This document shows, in pieces, positions 8,520 through 17,860 of a stretch of DNA of 64,000 bases. A model generated the notes under the pieces. It made no database searches. It saw nothing but the letters and a program-made list of their open reading frames with translations, and was not told the origin of the DNA. The DNA comes from Planotetraspora kaengkrachanensis (GTDB lineage Bacteria > Actinomycetota > Actinomycetes > Streptosporangiales > Streptosporangiaceae), in contig NZ_BONV01000028.1 in assembly GCF_016862895.1 (NCBI RefSeq), positions 110,912-174,911 on the forward strand, in the 5' to 3' direction. The stretch's first letter is position 1; each line of letters starts with the position of its first letter. The position numbers and the translations under genes were made by a program.

Positions 8520-9218
8520 CTAGCCGCGGATCTTCTCCACGTCCTGGACGGCCTTGTCCAGCAGGCTCCGCATGGCGGTCTCGGCCGCGTTCGCGTCTCG
8601 CGCCCGGATCGCCTCCACCACCGCCCGGTGGCTCGGCACCGGGTCGTCATGCGTTTCGACGCCGCCGTGCACCAGGCGGTCGCGCTGGGCAAGGCCGGTC
8701 TCCATGACGACCTCCATGCGTTCGAGCAACTCGTTGTGCGTGGCGTTCAGCAGCGCGCGATGGAAGCTCAGGTCGGCGGCGACGGCGGCGGGCGGGTCGC
8801 CGTTCGCGGCGGCCATCTCGTCCAGGGCTCCGGCCAGCGCGGCCAGGTCGTCTTCGGTCGCCCGGCTCGCGGCCAGCCGGGCGGCGGCCGGCTCGATGAT
8901 GCCGCGGACCTCGTGCAACTTGTCGAGCAGCCGCGGGTCGGCGCCCTCGGCGAACTGCCAGCGGATCACGTCGCCGTCGAGCAGGTTCCAGTCCGCGCGG
9001 GGCCGGACGAACGTGCCGCGCTTCTGCCTGGCGTCGACCAGGCCCTTGGCGGACAGAACCTTGAGCGCCTCCCGCAGCGCGGTGAGGCTGACATCGAGCT
9101 CCTCCTGGAGCGCGGTCATGTTCAGCGTCTCACCTGCGGCGATCTCTCCGGCGAGGATGCGGCGTGCGATGACCTCGACGGTCTGACCGTGGACGCCGCG
9201 GCGGGCATACTGCGCCAA
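8520..9218 (-). CDS. GntR-family transcriptional regulator, FadR/FCD subgroup
   Basis: The 232-residue protein has an N-terminal winged helix-turn-helix with a clear recognition region ('MTALQEELDVSLTALREAL') and a helical C-terminal FCD domain carrying the Asp/His metal-site pattern ('DLSFHRALLNATHNEL' and 'SHRAVVEAI'). FCD regulators bind small organic acids or sugar acids and usually repress the neighbouring catabolic gene. It lies directly upstream of the quinone-reductase-like gene and probably controls it. No convincing operator was found in the short region to its right. Confidence 0.9.
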   Translation of the reverse strand: MAQYARRGVHGQTVEVIARRILAGEIAAGETLNMTALQEELDVSLTALREALKVLSAKGLVDARQKRGTFVRPRADWNLLDGDVIRWQFAEGADPRLLDKLHEVRGIIEPAAARLAASRATEDDLAALAGALDEMAAANGDPPAAVAADLSFHRALLNATHNELLERMEVVMETGLAQRDRLVHGGVETHDDPVPSHRAVVEAIRARDANAAETAMRSLLDKAVQDVEKIRG

Positions 9219-9319
9219 CGCTCTTCACACCCTTCTCGCTCGTCCGCATCGATCTTCAGGCTGAGGCTCTCACGCACCCGGACTCCGGACCGGCCCCTGG
9301 CAGCAGGGTACGCAGGACG

Positions 9320-9359
9320 ATGACGACGGCCCCACCCAGATGACGACGGCCGCACCCAG
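9320..9359. repeat. Near-perfect tandem duplication of a 20-bp unit
   Basis: Two copies, 9320-9339 and 9340-9359, differ by one base (CGGCCCCACCC against CGGCCGCACCC). The second copy forms the left arm of the terminator hairpin that follows, so the duplication may have arisen as a partial copy of that arm. Confidence 0.85.
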
Positions 9360-9383
9360 ATGAATCATCACCTGGGTGCGGCC
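9348..9383 (-). terminator. Strong hairpin downstream of the alpha-galactosidase gene
   Basis: GGCCGCACCCAG (9348-9359) pairs perfectly with CTGGGTGCGGCC (9372-9383) across a 12-base loop. It starts 10 bases beyond the stop codon of the leftward GH27 gene. There is no T-run, as is usual for terminators in high-GC actinomycetes. It also separates that gene from the regulator upstream of the quinone-reductase gene. Confidence 0.8.
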
Positions 9384-9393
9384 GCCGGCCGGT

Positions 9394-11466
9394 TCAGCAA
9401 CTGGCGTTCAGGCCCGCCCAGTTCGCACGGTCGTTGTAGCCGCCGTCACCCGCGTCGCCGACGACCAGGTCGAGCACCCGGACGCCGCTCAGGTCGACGT
9501 CGACCTGGCGGACGTCGTCGCGGGTCAGCACCCCGCTGTCGAACAGCACCTTTCCGTCGCCGACGACCTGGAACGTCGACGTGGCGCCCTCGGGCCCGAC
9601 GTTGCGCACCGCGTCGTCCAGGCCGATGGTCGCGGTCAGCCGGCGGCACTGGTCGCCGACGTAGTAGCGGACCGTCGACGGTGAGGCGACCCCGAGGCCG
9701 GTCGGGTACACCTGGCCGAGCATGCTGATCGGCGACCAGCCGCCGACGCTCAGGTCGACCGTCGGGCTCATCCATCCGCTGGTGGCGCTGATCCAGGTGT
9801 GGTGGGACAGGACGACGTCGCCGTCCGGGGGCACCGGCGCGACCACCACCGCGGAAACCGTCGCCTGCTGCAGGCGGCCGTGCACGATCGTGTCGTACGA
9901 CGTGGTGGCGGTCAGGGTGGCGTCACCGGCGGCGGCGGTGGCCGGGAGGGTCGCGGCGAAGGCGAAGGTGGCGGCGTGGCCGGGGGCCAGCAGCTTCGGC
10001 GCCTTGCTCAGCTCGCGGACCGTCCAGCCGGTGGGCGCCGCCAGCCTGACCTTCGGCGAGAGGACCGGCAGCGTGCCGTCGTTGCGCACGGCCACCTCGA
10101 CCCGCGCCTCGTCGCCACCGGCGACCACGGGCGCCGACCCGTCCGCCACCGGGTCTCCACCGACCTGCGTCACCTGCGGCAGCCCGGCGACCACGTGCGG
10201 GACTCCCGGCAAGCCGTGGGCCCGGCCGACCCGGAACAGCGCCGCGCCGTGGGCGGGGACGGCCGCGCTGATGGTGCCGGCGCTCTCGGTGACCTGGTTC
10301 GTCCACGCGTTCTTGAGGGTGAACCGGCCTCCGGACAGGCCTACGGAGGACGCCTTCGTGGTGAGGGTCTTCGAGCTGTCGCCCCGGTTGAGCAGCACCA
10401 CGGCCCGGTCGCCGTCGGCCAGCCGCTTCACCCAGGTCTCCGTCGTGCCGGCGGGGCCGACGCGGACGGCCTGCACACCGGCTGCGTCCTGGTCGATCGC
10501 GACCACGTCGGGGTCGGTGAGGATGTCCACGGACGTCTGGCTGAGCTTGCGGACGTCGCTGCCGATCACCAGCGGCGCGGCCGCCACGGACCAGAGCGTC
10601 ATCTGGGTGCGGAATTCCTCGTCCGTCATGCCCATCTCGGGGCCGAGGTAGTCCGGGTCGTTGAAGTGACCGGGCCCGGCGACCTCGGGGTGCCGCGCGT
10701 TGGCGTCATAGTTGCGCAGCACGTCCTTGAACTTGATGTCGCCGACGAAGCCGACGTCGGTGTAGGTCCGCCAGGACTGCGCGATCGCCGGGGCGTAGCT
10801 CCAGGAGAAGGTGGACTGCTGCTCCTCGGGATAGTTTCCCCAGTCCGGCGAGGTCACCGGGTTGCACAGGTTGAAGATCATCGGCCGGTGGCCGGCGTTG
10901 TTGCGCAGCGCCTGGGCGAACTCGGTGTAGACGGTCTTCGGGTCCAGGTTCGCGGCGATCCCGCAGAGGAAGTCCACCTTCACCGCGTCGAACTTCCAGG
11001 CCGCGAACTGGTCCGCGTCGCGCTGGTAGTAGCCGTGGCTGCCGAGCCCGCATCTGCCGGGGATGTACGGCCCTGCGTCGGTGTAGATGCCGGCCTTCAG
11101 GCCCTTGCTGTGGATGTAGTCCACCAGCGGCTTCAGGCCGTTGGGGAAACGGGTCCTGTCGGCCTGCAGGTCACCGGCGGCCGTCCGCGGCTCCGGGTCC
11201 TGCCAGCCGCCGTCCAGCCAGACGATGTCGTAGCCGGCCTTGGCCAGGCCGCGGGAGACGAGCGCGTCGGCGACCTCCTTCACGGACTCCTCCGAGAAGG
11301 CGCCGCCGAGGCCGAAGTAGGTGTTCCAGCCCTGGTACGGCGTGGGGCTGACCACCTGCTTCGCCGCCACCCGCGCACCGGTCCCCGCGTCGGCCTGGGC
11401 GGTCGCGGGGGCGACCAGCAGGCCTGCCACGAGGGCGGTCACAGCGGTGAGCACATGTCGTTTCAC
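9394..11466 (-). CDS. Secreted alpha-galactosidase, GH27, with NEW3 and NPCBM-like domains
   Basis: The 690-residue protein begins with a classic signal peptide (charged MKRH, hydrophobic core, cleavage near ATAQA-DAG). Residues about 40-330 form the GH27 barrel: 'YQGWNTYFGLGG' at its start, the nucleophile Asp165 in 'AVKVDFLCG' and the acid/base region 'FNDPDYLGP' near 270. A beta-sandwich follows, then a NEW3-type domain (about 425-530) and a C-terminal NPCBM-like carbohydrate-binding domain (about 545-690). The family releases terminal alpha-galactose from galactomannans, melibiose or related glycans. The 347-base upstream gap holds an AT-rich palindrome. It ends in a perfect hairpin and is probably a single-gene transcript. 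Confidence 0.95.
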   Translation of the reverse strand: MKRHVLTAVTALVAGLLVAPATAQADAGTGARVAAKQVVSPTPYQGWNTYFGLGGAFSEESVKEVADALVSRGLAKAGYDIVWLDGGWQDPEPRTAAGDLQADRTRFPNGLKPLVDYIHSKGLKAGIYTDAGPYIPGRCGLGSHGYYQRDADQFAAWKFDAVKVDFLCGIAANLDPKTVYTEFAQALRNNAGHRPMIFNLCNPVTSPDWGNYPEEQQSTFSWSYAPAIAQSWRTYTDVGFVGDIKFKDVLRNYDANARHPEVAGPGHFNDPDYLGPEMGMTDEEFRTQMTLWSVAAAPLVIGSDVRKLSQTSVDILTDPDVVAIDQDAAGVQAVRVGPAGTTETWVKRLADGDRAVVLLNRGDSSKTLTTKASSVGLSGGRFTLKNAWTNQVTESAGTISAAVPAHGAALFRVGRAHGLPGVPHVVAGLPQVTQVGGDPVADGSAPVVAGGDEARVEVAVRNDGTLPVLSPKVRLAAPTGWTVRELSKAPKLLAPGHAATFAFAATLPATAAAGDATLTATTSYDTIVHGRLQQATVSAVVVAPVPPDGDVVLSHHTWISATSGWMSPTVDLSVGGWSPISMLGQVYPTGLGVASPSTVRYYVGDQCRRLTATIGLDDAVRNVGPEGATSTFQVVGDGKVLFDSGVLTRDDVRQVDVDLSGVRVLDLVVGDAGDGGYNDRANWAGLNASC

Positions 11467-11813
11467 ATCGGGTTCCTTTGCTGCCGGGGGAATGGCGGAC
11501 GCCGCGATGGGCTACTCGCTCGATGTTCTGGACCTGCTCGCGTCTCCGCCCGCACCTCGCTCGCGCGCAGCGGCCCCGCGACGCTGAGGGAGACTCCCCG
11601 ACCGGCTGCCAGACCCAGTCATGTCCGCACTCCTGAGGTGTTCGTTTCCGGGATCTTGTCTCCCGTTACGGCAGCGTGTCAATAATAATTCGTAAATTAT
11701 GAGTTGTTAGCTGCCGAGTGGTGAGCGGCACGATCGTCAGGCCGGGCCGGCCGGGAATACGATGAGCCTCACCTGATCGTCGAAGGGCCTGTGAGAATGG
11801 CAGCCGGACCGGC
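11467..11813. other. Divergent promoter region between alpha-galactosidase and PucR-type regulator
   Basis: The 347 bases contain no supported gene. An AT-rich island at about 11678-11712 stands out against the GC-rich background and holds a palindrome described separately. The region must contain promoters for both neighbours. Confidence 0.6.
11685..11700. promoter_or_regulatory. AT-rich palindrome, candidate operator
   Basis: ATAATT-CGTA-AATTAT is a perfect inverted repeat with a 4-base centre inside the only AT-rich island of this intergenic region, about 220 bases upstream of the alpha-galactosidase start and about 115 bases upstream of the PucR-type gene. The binding protein is unknown; the PucR-type regulator is one candidate. 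Confidence 0.4.
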
Positions 11814-13040
11814 ATGCGTCGCCTGAACGCGCTCGCCGAGCGTGTCGCGACGCGCCTCGACCAGCTCGCCGTCCGGATGGTCGACGCCTTCGTGGCGGAG
11901 ATCCCCCTCTACGCCCATCTGCCCAGGGAGCAGCTGGAGGGTGAGGTCCTCGAGATCTGCCGGCACAACCTCCGGCTCTTCTTCCGGCTCTTCAGCCATG
12001 ACGAGCTGCCGGATGAGCGAGAGATTCTGATCGTCCGCCGCAGCGCGGCACTGCGGGCGGAGGAGCGGGTGCCCCTGGAGACGGTGCTCGCCGCCTACCG
12101 CGTGGGAACCAGGATCGGATGGCAGCAGCTCTGCGACGACGCTCGTCCCGACGAGCGCGCCGACCTGTTCGAGGCCGCGCATCTGGTGATCACGTTCAAC
12201 AACGTCGTCACCGGCGCGGTCGCCGCGGCGTACCTCGAGGAGCGGCAGGCGATCCACGACGAGGACCGGGAAGAGCGCCGGCGGCTGGCCGAGGCGCTCC
12301 TCGCGGGGACCCCCGCACGCCGGCTGGCCGAGCGCGCCGACCATCGGCTGGCCGACGGCTACCACGTGCTGGCCGTCCGGGTCGAGTCCTCAGTCGACGA
12401 GCGCGACGAGGAGGTGGAACGCGCCGTGGCGGCCCGCCGCAAGTTGCGGCGGATGGAGCAGAGCCTGGCCGACGACGCCGGTCACGAGCCGCAGCCGCTC
12501 AGCGTGCTCACGCCCGGCGGCGGCATGGTCCTGCTCCCGTGCACGGACCCGGACGACCGGGACGCCCGTGCCGCCGACGTGGTGGCGCGCATGGCGAAGG
12601 CCGCCGACGCGCCGGTGTTCGCCGGGCTCGCCACGGGGGCGGACCCGGGCGGCGTACCGTCGGCGGCGGCGGAGGCCGACCGTGTGCTCGGGCTCGCCGT
12701 ACGGCTGAACGCCGAGCCTGGAACGTACACGCTCGACGACGTCCTCCTCGAATACGTGCTGTCGAGCGCGGGAGACGTGGGCCGGCGACTGGCCGACGTC
12801 CTCCAGCCGCTGGAATCCGGGCCCGAACTCGTGCAGACCCTCGCCGCGTGGTTCGCCAACGACTTCCACCGGGTGCCCACGGCGGCCTCGCTGCACATCC
12901 ACCCCAACACCCTCGACTACCGGCTGACCCGGATATGCGAACTCACGGGGTACTCCGTCGGGTCGGGGCGCGGCGTCCTCGTGCTGGGTGCGGCGCTGGC
13001 CCTGCAGACGCTTGGGAGAAATCACAACGAACGGTCCTGA
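11814..13040 (+). CDS. PucR/CdaR-type transcriptional regulator
   Basis: The 408-residue protein has an N-terminal helical domain of about 160 residues, a GGDEF-like middle region typical of the family, and a C-terminal PucR-type helix-turn-helix in the last 65 residues ('AASLHIHPNTLDYRLTRI'). Family members activate nearby catabolic genes in response to metabolites. The ribosome binding site is weak. It is divergent from the alpha-galactosidase gene and lies 87 bases upstream of the two large secreted proteins on the same strand, which are its likely targets by position. Confidence 0.85.
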   Translation: MRRLNALAERVATRLDQLAVRMVDAFVAEIPLYAHLPREQLEGEVLEICRHNLRLFFRLFSHDELPDEREILIVRRSAALRAEERVPLETVLAAYRVGTRIGWQQLCDDARPDERADLFEAAHLVITFNNVVTGAVAAAYLEERQAIHDEDREERRRLAEALLAGTPARRLAERADHRLADGYHVLAVRVESSVDERDEEVERAVAARRKLRRMEQSLADDAGHEPQPLSVLTPGGGMVLLPCTDPDDRDARAADVVARMAKAADAPVFAGLATGADPGGVPSAAAEADRVLGLAVRLNAEPGTYTLDDVLLEYVLSSAGDVGRRLADVLQPLESGPELVQTLAAWFANDFHRVPTAASLHIHPNTLDYRLTRICELTGYSVGSGRGVLVLGAALALQTLGRNHNERS

Positions 13041-13127
13041 ACTCTCGGGTGAACGCCGATAGTTGGCGGACGTGTGATCGAGTTAACATCCCACGACGCC
13101 GATTCTGGCTTTAGCCGAGGACGTTTC

Positions 13128-15323
13128 ATGAATCGCTCGTTCGCTTTATTCAGCGCACTGGCCGTGACCACCGCGCTAATGGTGACCACTCCCGTCGCCG
13201 CGGCCGCGGGAACGCCGGCCCCGCCCCGAGATCCCGGCACCGGACATGCCGCCGGACCTGCAGCCGGACCTGCAGCCGGACCGGGTCACGACCACGGCGG
13301 CCCGCGACCCGGTTGCGATCCGATCGACCCGACCGCCTGTCTGCTGCCGTTTCCCAACGACTATTTCACCGTTGCCGACCGGTCCACGGAAACCGGCCGG
13401 CGAATCGCCTTTTCGCCGGAGATGATGCCGCAGAACGTCGCCGGCACGCCGATCGATCCGACCGAATGGAATCGCAACGACGGTTTCAGCCCCGGCACCC
13501 CGATTCTCACCAGGGTGCCCGGCGTCGATTTGACGAGGACCAAGGCGGCCCCGATCACCGACATCGGCGCCTCACTCGACGAAGACGCGCCCATCGTGCT
13601 GCTCAACGCCCGCACCGGCAAGCGCACGGCGTACTGGGCGGAACTCGACGCCAACGCGACCGATCCCGCCCGCCAGGCTTTGATCATCCACCCGGCCGCG
13701 AACCTCGCGGAGGGGACGCGGTACATCGTCGCGCTCCGCTCGATGCGTGACAGCGCCGGCCGCCTCATCCCGCCCGGCCCCGCCTTCGCCGCGTACGCCG
13801 ACTCCCCGCACGGCGCGGGGAAGGTCGACTCGCGGCGTCAGGCGCAGATGAACAAGATCTTCGCGACGCTCGAGAAGGCCGGGGTGAAACGGCACAGCCT
13901 CTACCTCGCCTGGGACTTCACGGTCGCCAGCGAGCAAGGCCTGTCCGAACGCATGCTGCACATCCGCGATGACGCCTTCCGGCAGCTCGGCGACACCGAC
14001 CTGGACGACAAGCGCGTCAAGGGGCGCTCCCCCAGGTTCGCCGTCGACTCGGTGCAGGACTTCGCCGCGTGCGGCTCCGACGGTTGCCAGACGGGTGAGA
14101 ACGACCAGGTCGCACGCCGCGTCGCGGGACGTGTCTTCGTGCCGTGTTACCTCGACGAGAGCGGTTGCCCCTCCGGGGCGACGTTCCACTACGCGAACGG
14201 CGCCTCGGTGCCGTCGCAGATCCCCGGCAACGAGCGGGCCGCGAACTTCATCTGCAACATCCCCCGCTCGGCCGTGTCCGGCGGGCGGATCCGCAAGGCG
14301 CACCCGTCGCTGTACGGCCACGGCCTGCTCGGCAGCGCAGACGAGGTCGACTCGGGCAAGCTGTACACGATCGGCGACGACCACGGCATCATGTTCTGCG
14401 CGACCGACTGGATCGGCCTCGCGCGCGACGACCGTGCGACCGCCGCCGCGGCCTACAGCGACATCTCGAAGTTCCCGACCGCCGCCGACCGCGGGCAGCA
14501 GGGCATGCTCGACTTCCTCTACCTGGGCCGGGCGATGATCCACCCGGACGGCTTCGCGGCGAACCCGGCCTTCCAGTTCACCGTGCACGGCAGGACGGAA
14601 TCGGTCATCGACACCCGGGAGCTGCTCTACCTGGGCGGCAGCCAGGGCGGCATCATGGGCGGCTCCCTCACGGCTGTGGCGCCCGACTTCACCCGCGGCG
14701 TGCTCGGCGTTCCCGGCATGAACTACAGCCTGCTGCTCAACCGCAGCGTCGACTTCGCGCCCTTCCAGGCGATCTTCGACCAGAACTATCCCGACAAGCT
14801 CGACCAGCAGATCATCTTCGGGCTGCTGCAGATGTTGTGGGATCGGTCGGAGGCCGGCGGCTACGCGCACCACATGACGACCGACACCTACCCGAACACG
14901 CCCGCCCACCAGGTGCTCCTGCTCGCGTCCTACGGCGATCACCAGGTCTCCACCTGGTCCGCCGCGGTCGAGGCGCGCACCATCGGCGCCCGCATCCGCA
15001 CGCCTCTCCTCGACCCGGGCCGCTCACAGGAGAAGACGCCGTTCTGGGGCGTGCCCCGGATGGAGCGCTCGCCGTACCGCGGGCCGGCGACCATCACGCT
15101 CTGGGACATCGGTCCGCTGCGCACCGTCGACGGCCAGGTCGAGGGGACGCCCCCGCCGCCCATCGCGAACGTGCCCAACAGCGAGGGCGTGGACCCGCAC
15201 GGTCCGGACGCCACGGAGACCGCGGCCGGGCAGGAGCAACTGGCGACCTTCCTCCTCGACGGCGTCGTCGTCGACACCTGCGGAGACCACCCCTGCTACC
15301 TCGACCACTGGACCGGCCCGTGA
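13128..15323 (+). CDS. Large secreted protein with alpha/beta-hydrolase-like GxSxG motif
   Basis: The ATG at 13128 has GAGG about 8 bases upstream and begins a standard signal peptide (MNRSFALFSALAVTT, cleavage after the AAAA region), for 731 residues. An Ala/Pro/Gly/His linker (about 30-60) precedes the mature domain. The motif GGSQGG places a candidate nucleophile at Ser505, after a strand 'TRELLYLG', as in the nucleophile elbow of alpha/beta hydrolases. The early 'CLLPFPNDYFTVADRST' resembles the N-terminal region of large secreted bacterial lipases/esterases. Paired cysteines suit an exported protein. It is followed after 58 bases by the DUF6351 protein. An esterase or lipase role is inferred; the substrate is unknown. 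Confidence 0.8.
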   Translation: MNRSFALFSALAVTTALMVTTPVAAAAGTPAPPRDPGTGHAAGPAAGPAAGPGHDHGGPRPGCDPIDPTACLLPFPNDYFTVADRSTETGRRIAFSPEMMPQNVAGTPIDPTEWNRNDGFSPGTPILTRVPGVDLTRTKAAPITDIGASLDEDAPIVLLNARTGKRTAYWAELDANATDPARQALIIHPAANLAEGTRYIVALRSMRDSAGRLIPPGPAFAAYADSPHGAGKVDSRRQAQMNKIFATLEKAGVKRHSLYLAWDFTVASEQGLSERMLHIRDDAFRQLGDTDLDDKRVKGRSPRFAVDSVQDFAACGSDGCQTGENDQVARRVAGRVFVPCYLDESGCPSGATFHYANGASVPSQIPGNERAANFICNIPRSAVSGGRIRKAHPSLYGHGLLGSADEVDSGKLYTIGDDHGIMFCATDWIGLARDDRATAAAAYSDISKFPTAADRGQQGMLDFLYLGRAMIHPDGFAANPAFQFTVHGRTESVIDTRELLYLGGSQGGIMGGSLTAVAPDFTRGVLGVPGMNYSLLLNRSVDFAPFQAIFDQNYPDKLDQQIIFGLLQMLWDRSEAGGYAHHMTTDTYPNTPAHQVLLLASYGDHQVSTWSAAVEARTIGARIRTPLLDPGRSQEKTPFWGVPRMERSPYRGPATITLWDIGPLRTVDGQVEGTPPPPIANVPNSEGVDPHGPDATETAAGQEQLATFLLDGVVVDTCGDHPCYLDHWTGP

Positions 15324-15381
15324 TCCGCCCAGTGATCGGCCCCGTGCCCACGATCCCCGCGACGACCCCCTAGGAGAGCAC

Positions 15382-17784
15382 TTGCGGTCCCCTTCCGGCG
15401 GGCGGCGCATGCGCCTCGCCATCATCGCGTCACTGTCCATGGCCGCCCTCTTCACCGCGGCCGGCCCCGCGGTCGCGTCCGCCCCCGGCGGGCCGTCCCA
15501 CGACCGGCCGCACGACAACAGGAACGGCGACAAGAACGACAACGGGAACGGCGGAAAGCACGACCTGCAGATCACGGTGCTGTCCAGTCGCCCCGACCAG
15601 GTGTCGGGCGGAGACGCCCTCGTCCAGGTACAGGTGCCGGACGACGTCTCCCCCCAACGCGTCAGGATCCGCCTGAACGGCGCGGAGGTCACGCGCGACT
15701 TCTCCGCCGGCGAGCAGCGGCGGACGCTCGTCGGTCTCGTCGACGGGATGCGCGCCGGTGCCAACGTCCTCACGGCCGAGACGACCGGCGACCACCGCCG
15801 TGACGCGCGGCTCACGCTGAACAATCACAGCGTCACCGGGCCGATCTTCTCCGGCCCCCAGCAGCAGCCGTTCGTCTGCAAGACCGAACAGTCGGGCCTC
15901 GGCCAGCCGCTCGTCGACAATCACGACCACGTGGGCCTGCCGGTCTTCGCGCTCGACGCGGACGGGCAGAAGACCGACCAGGTCGTCGGGTGGAGCCGCG
16001 ACTGCAGCGTCAAGCCGCGTGTCGACTTCGTGTACCGGACCACGAGTGGCGGGTGGAAGCCGCTGCCTGCCGACGGCGGCCGGCCCGCCGACCTCGCCAC
16101 CACCACGACGGCGGACGGTCGCGTCGTCGACTTCGTCGTCCGCTGGGAACGCGGCACCATCGACAGGTTCATCTACAGCATCGCGATGCTGAGCCCCCTG
16201 AAGGTGGACGCGAACCACGCGGCCGACTCGGCCTGGAACAGGCGCCTGATCTACAGCTTCAGCTCGGGCGGCGTCGGGATCGGGCACAACCAGGGCGAGC
16301 TCGGCACCACGATCGACGACATGTTCGAGGCCGAAGAGGGGCTGGCCGCCGGTTACGCGGTCGCCTACTCCACCGGAAACGACACCGGGAACCACTACAA
16401 CCTTCAGGTCGGCGGCGAGGCCGCCCTCATGGTGAAGGAACGGTTCATCGAGGAGCACGGCGAGCCGCTGTACACCGTCGGCGTCGGCGCCTCGGGCGGC
16501 GGCCTCCAGCAGTACGTGTACGGGCAGAACCATCCCGGCCTCATCGACGCGGCCATCCCCGTGTACGCCTATCCGGACATGGTCACGCAGGGCATCCACG
16601 TCGGCGACTGCGAGCTGCTCGAGTACTTCATGGACGTCACCGACGCGGGCAACCCCAAGTGGCAGAACTGGGACAACCGCAAGCTGCTCGAAGGGATGAA
16701 CTCGAGCAGCACGGTCCGCAACCCGTACACGGGCAAGCCCGGCTCCAGCGAGTGCGTCAACGGCTGGCGCGGGCTCAGTCCCCTAACGCTCAACCCGCAC
16801 TACGGGTCGGCCGGCTCCAACCAGGGTCTGATGGAGCCGAAGGGCGTCATGGACACGGTGAAATGGACCCATTTCGATGATCTGCGCAACATCTACGGGG
16901 TGAAGCCGGACGGCTTCGCGCGCAGGACCTTCGACAACGTCGGCGTCCAGTACGGCCTCGAGGCTCTCCGCGACGGCACGCTCACGCCCGACGAGTTCCT
17001 CCACCTCAACGCCACCGTCGGCGGGTGGAAGGACCCGGAGGACATGGTGCAGGAGGGCGCGCCGTTCGTGCCCGGCGGCACGTTCGACCCGTGGAGCTCG
17101 CGCAACATGACCCTGAGCCCGGACGGCGGCGCGACTCCGGCGCCGCGCACCGAGGGCGACGTCGGCGCGATCGAGGCGGCCTACCGGTCCGGCATGGTGT
17201 TCCGCGGCAAAATCGACATCCCGATCATCGACTGGCGGCACTACCTCGAGGACGAGCTGAACATGCACAACAGCCGTCAGTCGTTCGCCAGCAGGGAACG
17301 CATCATCGAGGCGCAGGGGAACGCGGACAACCAGGCCATCTGGTTCACGGACGCGCGGCCGGGCGGCGCCCAGTCGACCCAGCTCCCCGAGGCGTTCAAG
17401 GCCATCGACACGTGGATGGCGAACATCCGCAAGCACCCGGAGCGCACCGTGGGCCAGAACAAGCCCTCGGAGGCGACCGACCGGTGCTTCGCAACCGACG
17501 GGCGGCTCATCGCCTCCGGATCGCACGTCTGGGACGGAATCCTCGACCACAGGGCGGACGGGGCCTGCACCGAGCAGTTCCCGATCCACTCCACGTCGCG
17601 CATCGTCGCCGGCGGGCCCTTCGACGAGGACCTGTACAAGTGCGGGCTCCAGCCGGTCGACAAGGCGGTGGCCAGGGGCGTCTACGGCCAGTGGCGGCCG
17701 GACGCGTCCGAGCGGGCCAGGTTGAAGCAGATCTTCCCGTCAGGCGTGTGCGACTACACCAAGCCGCCGGTGGGCCGTCCATGA
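15382..17784 (+). CDS. Secreted DUF6351-family protein, alpha/beta-hydrolase-like
   Basis: The TTG at 15382 is preferred because AGGAGA lies 4-5 bases upstream; the alternative ATG at 15409 has a poorer site. The 800-residue protein has a signal peptide (hydrophobic 'LAIIASLSMAALFTAAG', cleavage near AVAS-A), an Asp/Asn/Lys/Gly-rich linker and an Ig-like domain opening 'ITVLSSRPDQVSGGDALV', which is typical of DUF6351. A nucleophile-elbow-like motif, GASGGG, centres on Ser371. Numerous cysteines suggest disulphides. No function is established for the family. It probably shares a transcript with the preceding secreted hydrolase, and both end at a strong hairpin. Confidence 0.85.
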   Translation: MRSPSGGRRMRLAIIASLSMAALFTAAGPAVASAPGGPSHDRPHDNRNGDKNDNGNGGKHDLQITVLSSRPDQVSGGDALVQVQVPDDVSPQRVRIRLNGAEVTRDFSAGEQRRTLVGLVDGMRAGANVLTAETTGDHRRDARLTLNNHSVTGPIFSGPQQQPFVCKTEQSGLGQPLVDNHDHVGLPVFALDADGQKTDQVVGWSRDCSVKPRVDFVYRTTSGGWKPLPADGGRPADLATTTTADGRVVDFVVRWERGTIDRFIYSIAMLSPLKVDANHAADSAWNRRLIYSFSSGGVGIGHNQGELGTTIDDMFEAEEGLAAGYAVAYSTGNDTGNHYNLQVGGEAALMVKERFIEEHGEPLYTVGVGASGGGLQQYVYGQNHPGLIDAAIPVYAYPDMVTQGIHVGDCELLEYFMDVTDAGNPKWQNWDNRKLLEGMNSSSTVRNPYTGKPGSSECVNGWRGLSPLTLNPHYGSAGSNQGLMEPKGVMDTVKWTHFDDLRNIYGVKPDGFARRTFDNVGVQYGLEALRDGTLTPDEFLHLNATVGGWKDPEDMVQEGAPFVPGGTFDPWSSRNMTLSPDGGATPAPRTEGDVGAIEAAYRSGMVFRGKIDIPIIDWRHYLEDELNMHNSRQSFASRERIIEAQGNADNQAIWFTDARPGGAQSTQLPEAFKAIDTWMANIRKHPERTVGQNKPSEATDRCFATDGRLIASGSHVWDGILDHRADGACTEQFPIHSTSRIVAGGPFDEDLYKCGLQPVDKAVARGVYGQWRPDASERARLKQIFPSGVCDYTKPPVGRP

Positions 17785-17807
17785 GGCTCGGTCCCGACCG
17801 GTGATCC

Positions 17808-17845
17808 CCGTGTCTCCGGCCGTCATCCGACGGCCGGAGACACGG
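17808..17845 (+). terminator. Perfect 17-bp stem-loop terminator
   Basis: CCGTGTCTCCGGCCGTC (17808-17824) pairs perfectly with 17829-17845 across a 4-base ATCC loop, 23 bases after the DUF6351 stop codon. It closes the rightward secreted-protein transcript and may also act on the leftward operon ending at 18051. Confidence 0.9.
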
Positions 17846-17860
17846 CCATTTCGATGGTTC

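Noticed and set aside
9799..11685. Long open frame on the plus strand opposite the alpha-galactosidase gene
   Set aside because: It is a GC-driven mirror of the real gene: no ribosome binding site, no recognisable domains, composition of Val/Gly/Arg/Asp typical of antisense frames.
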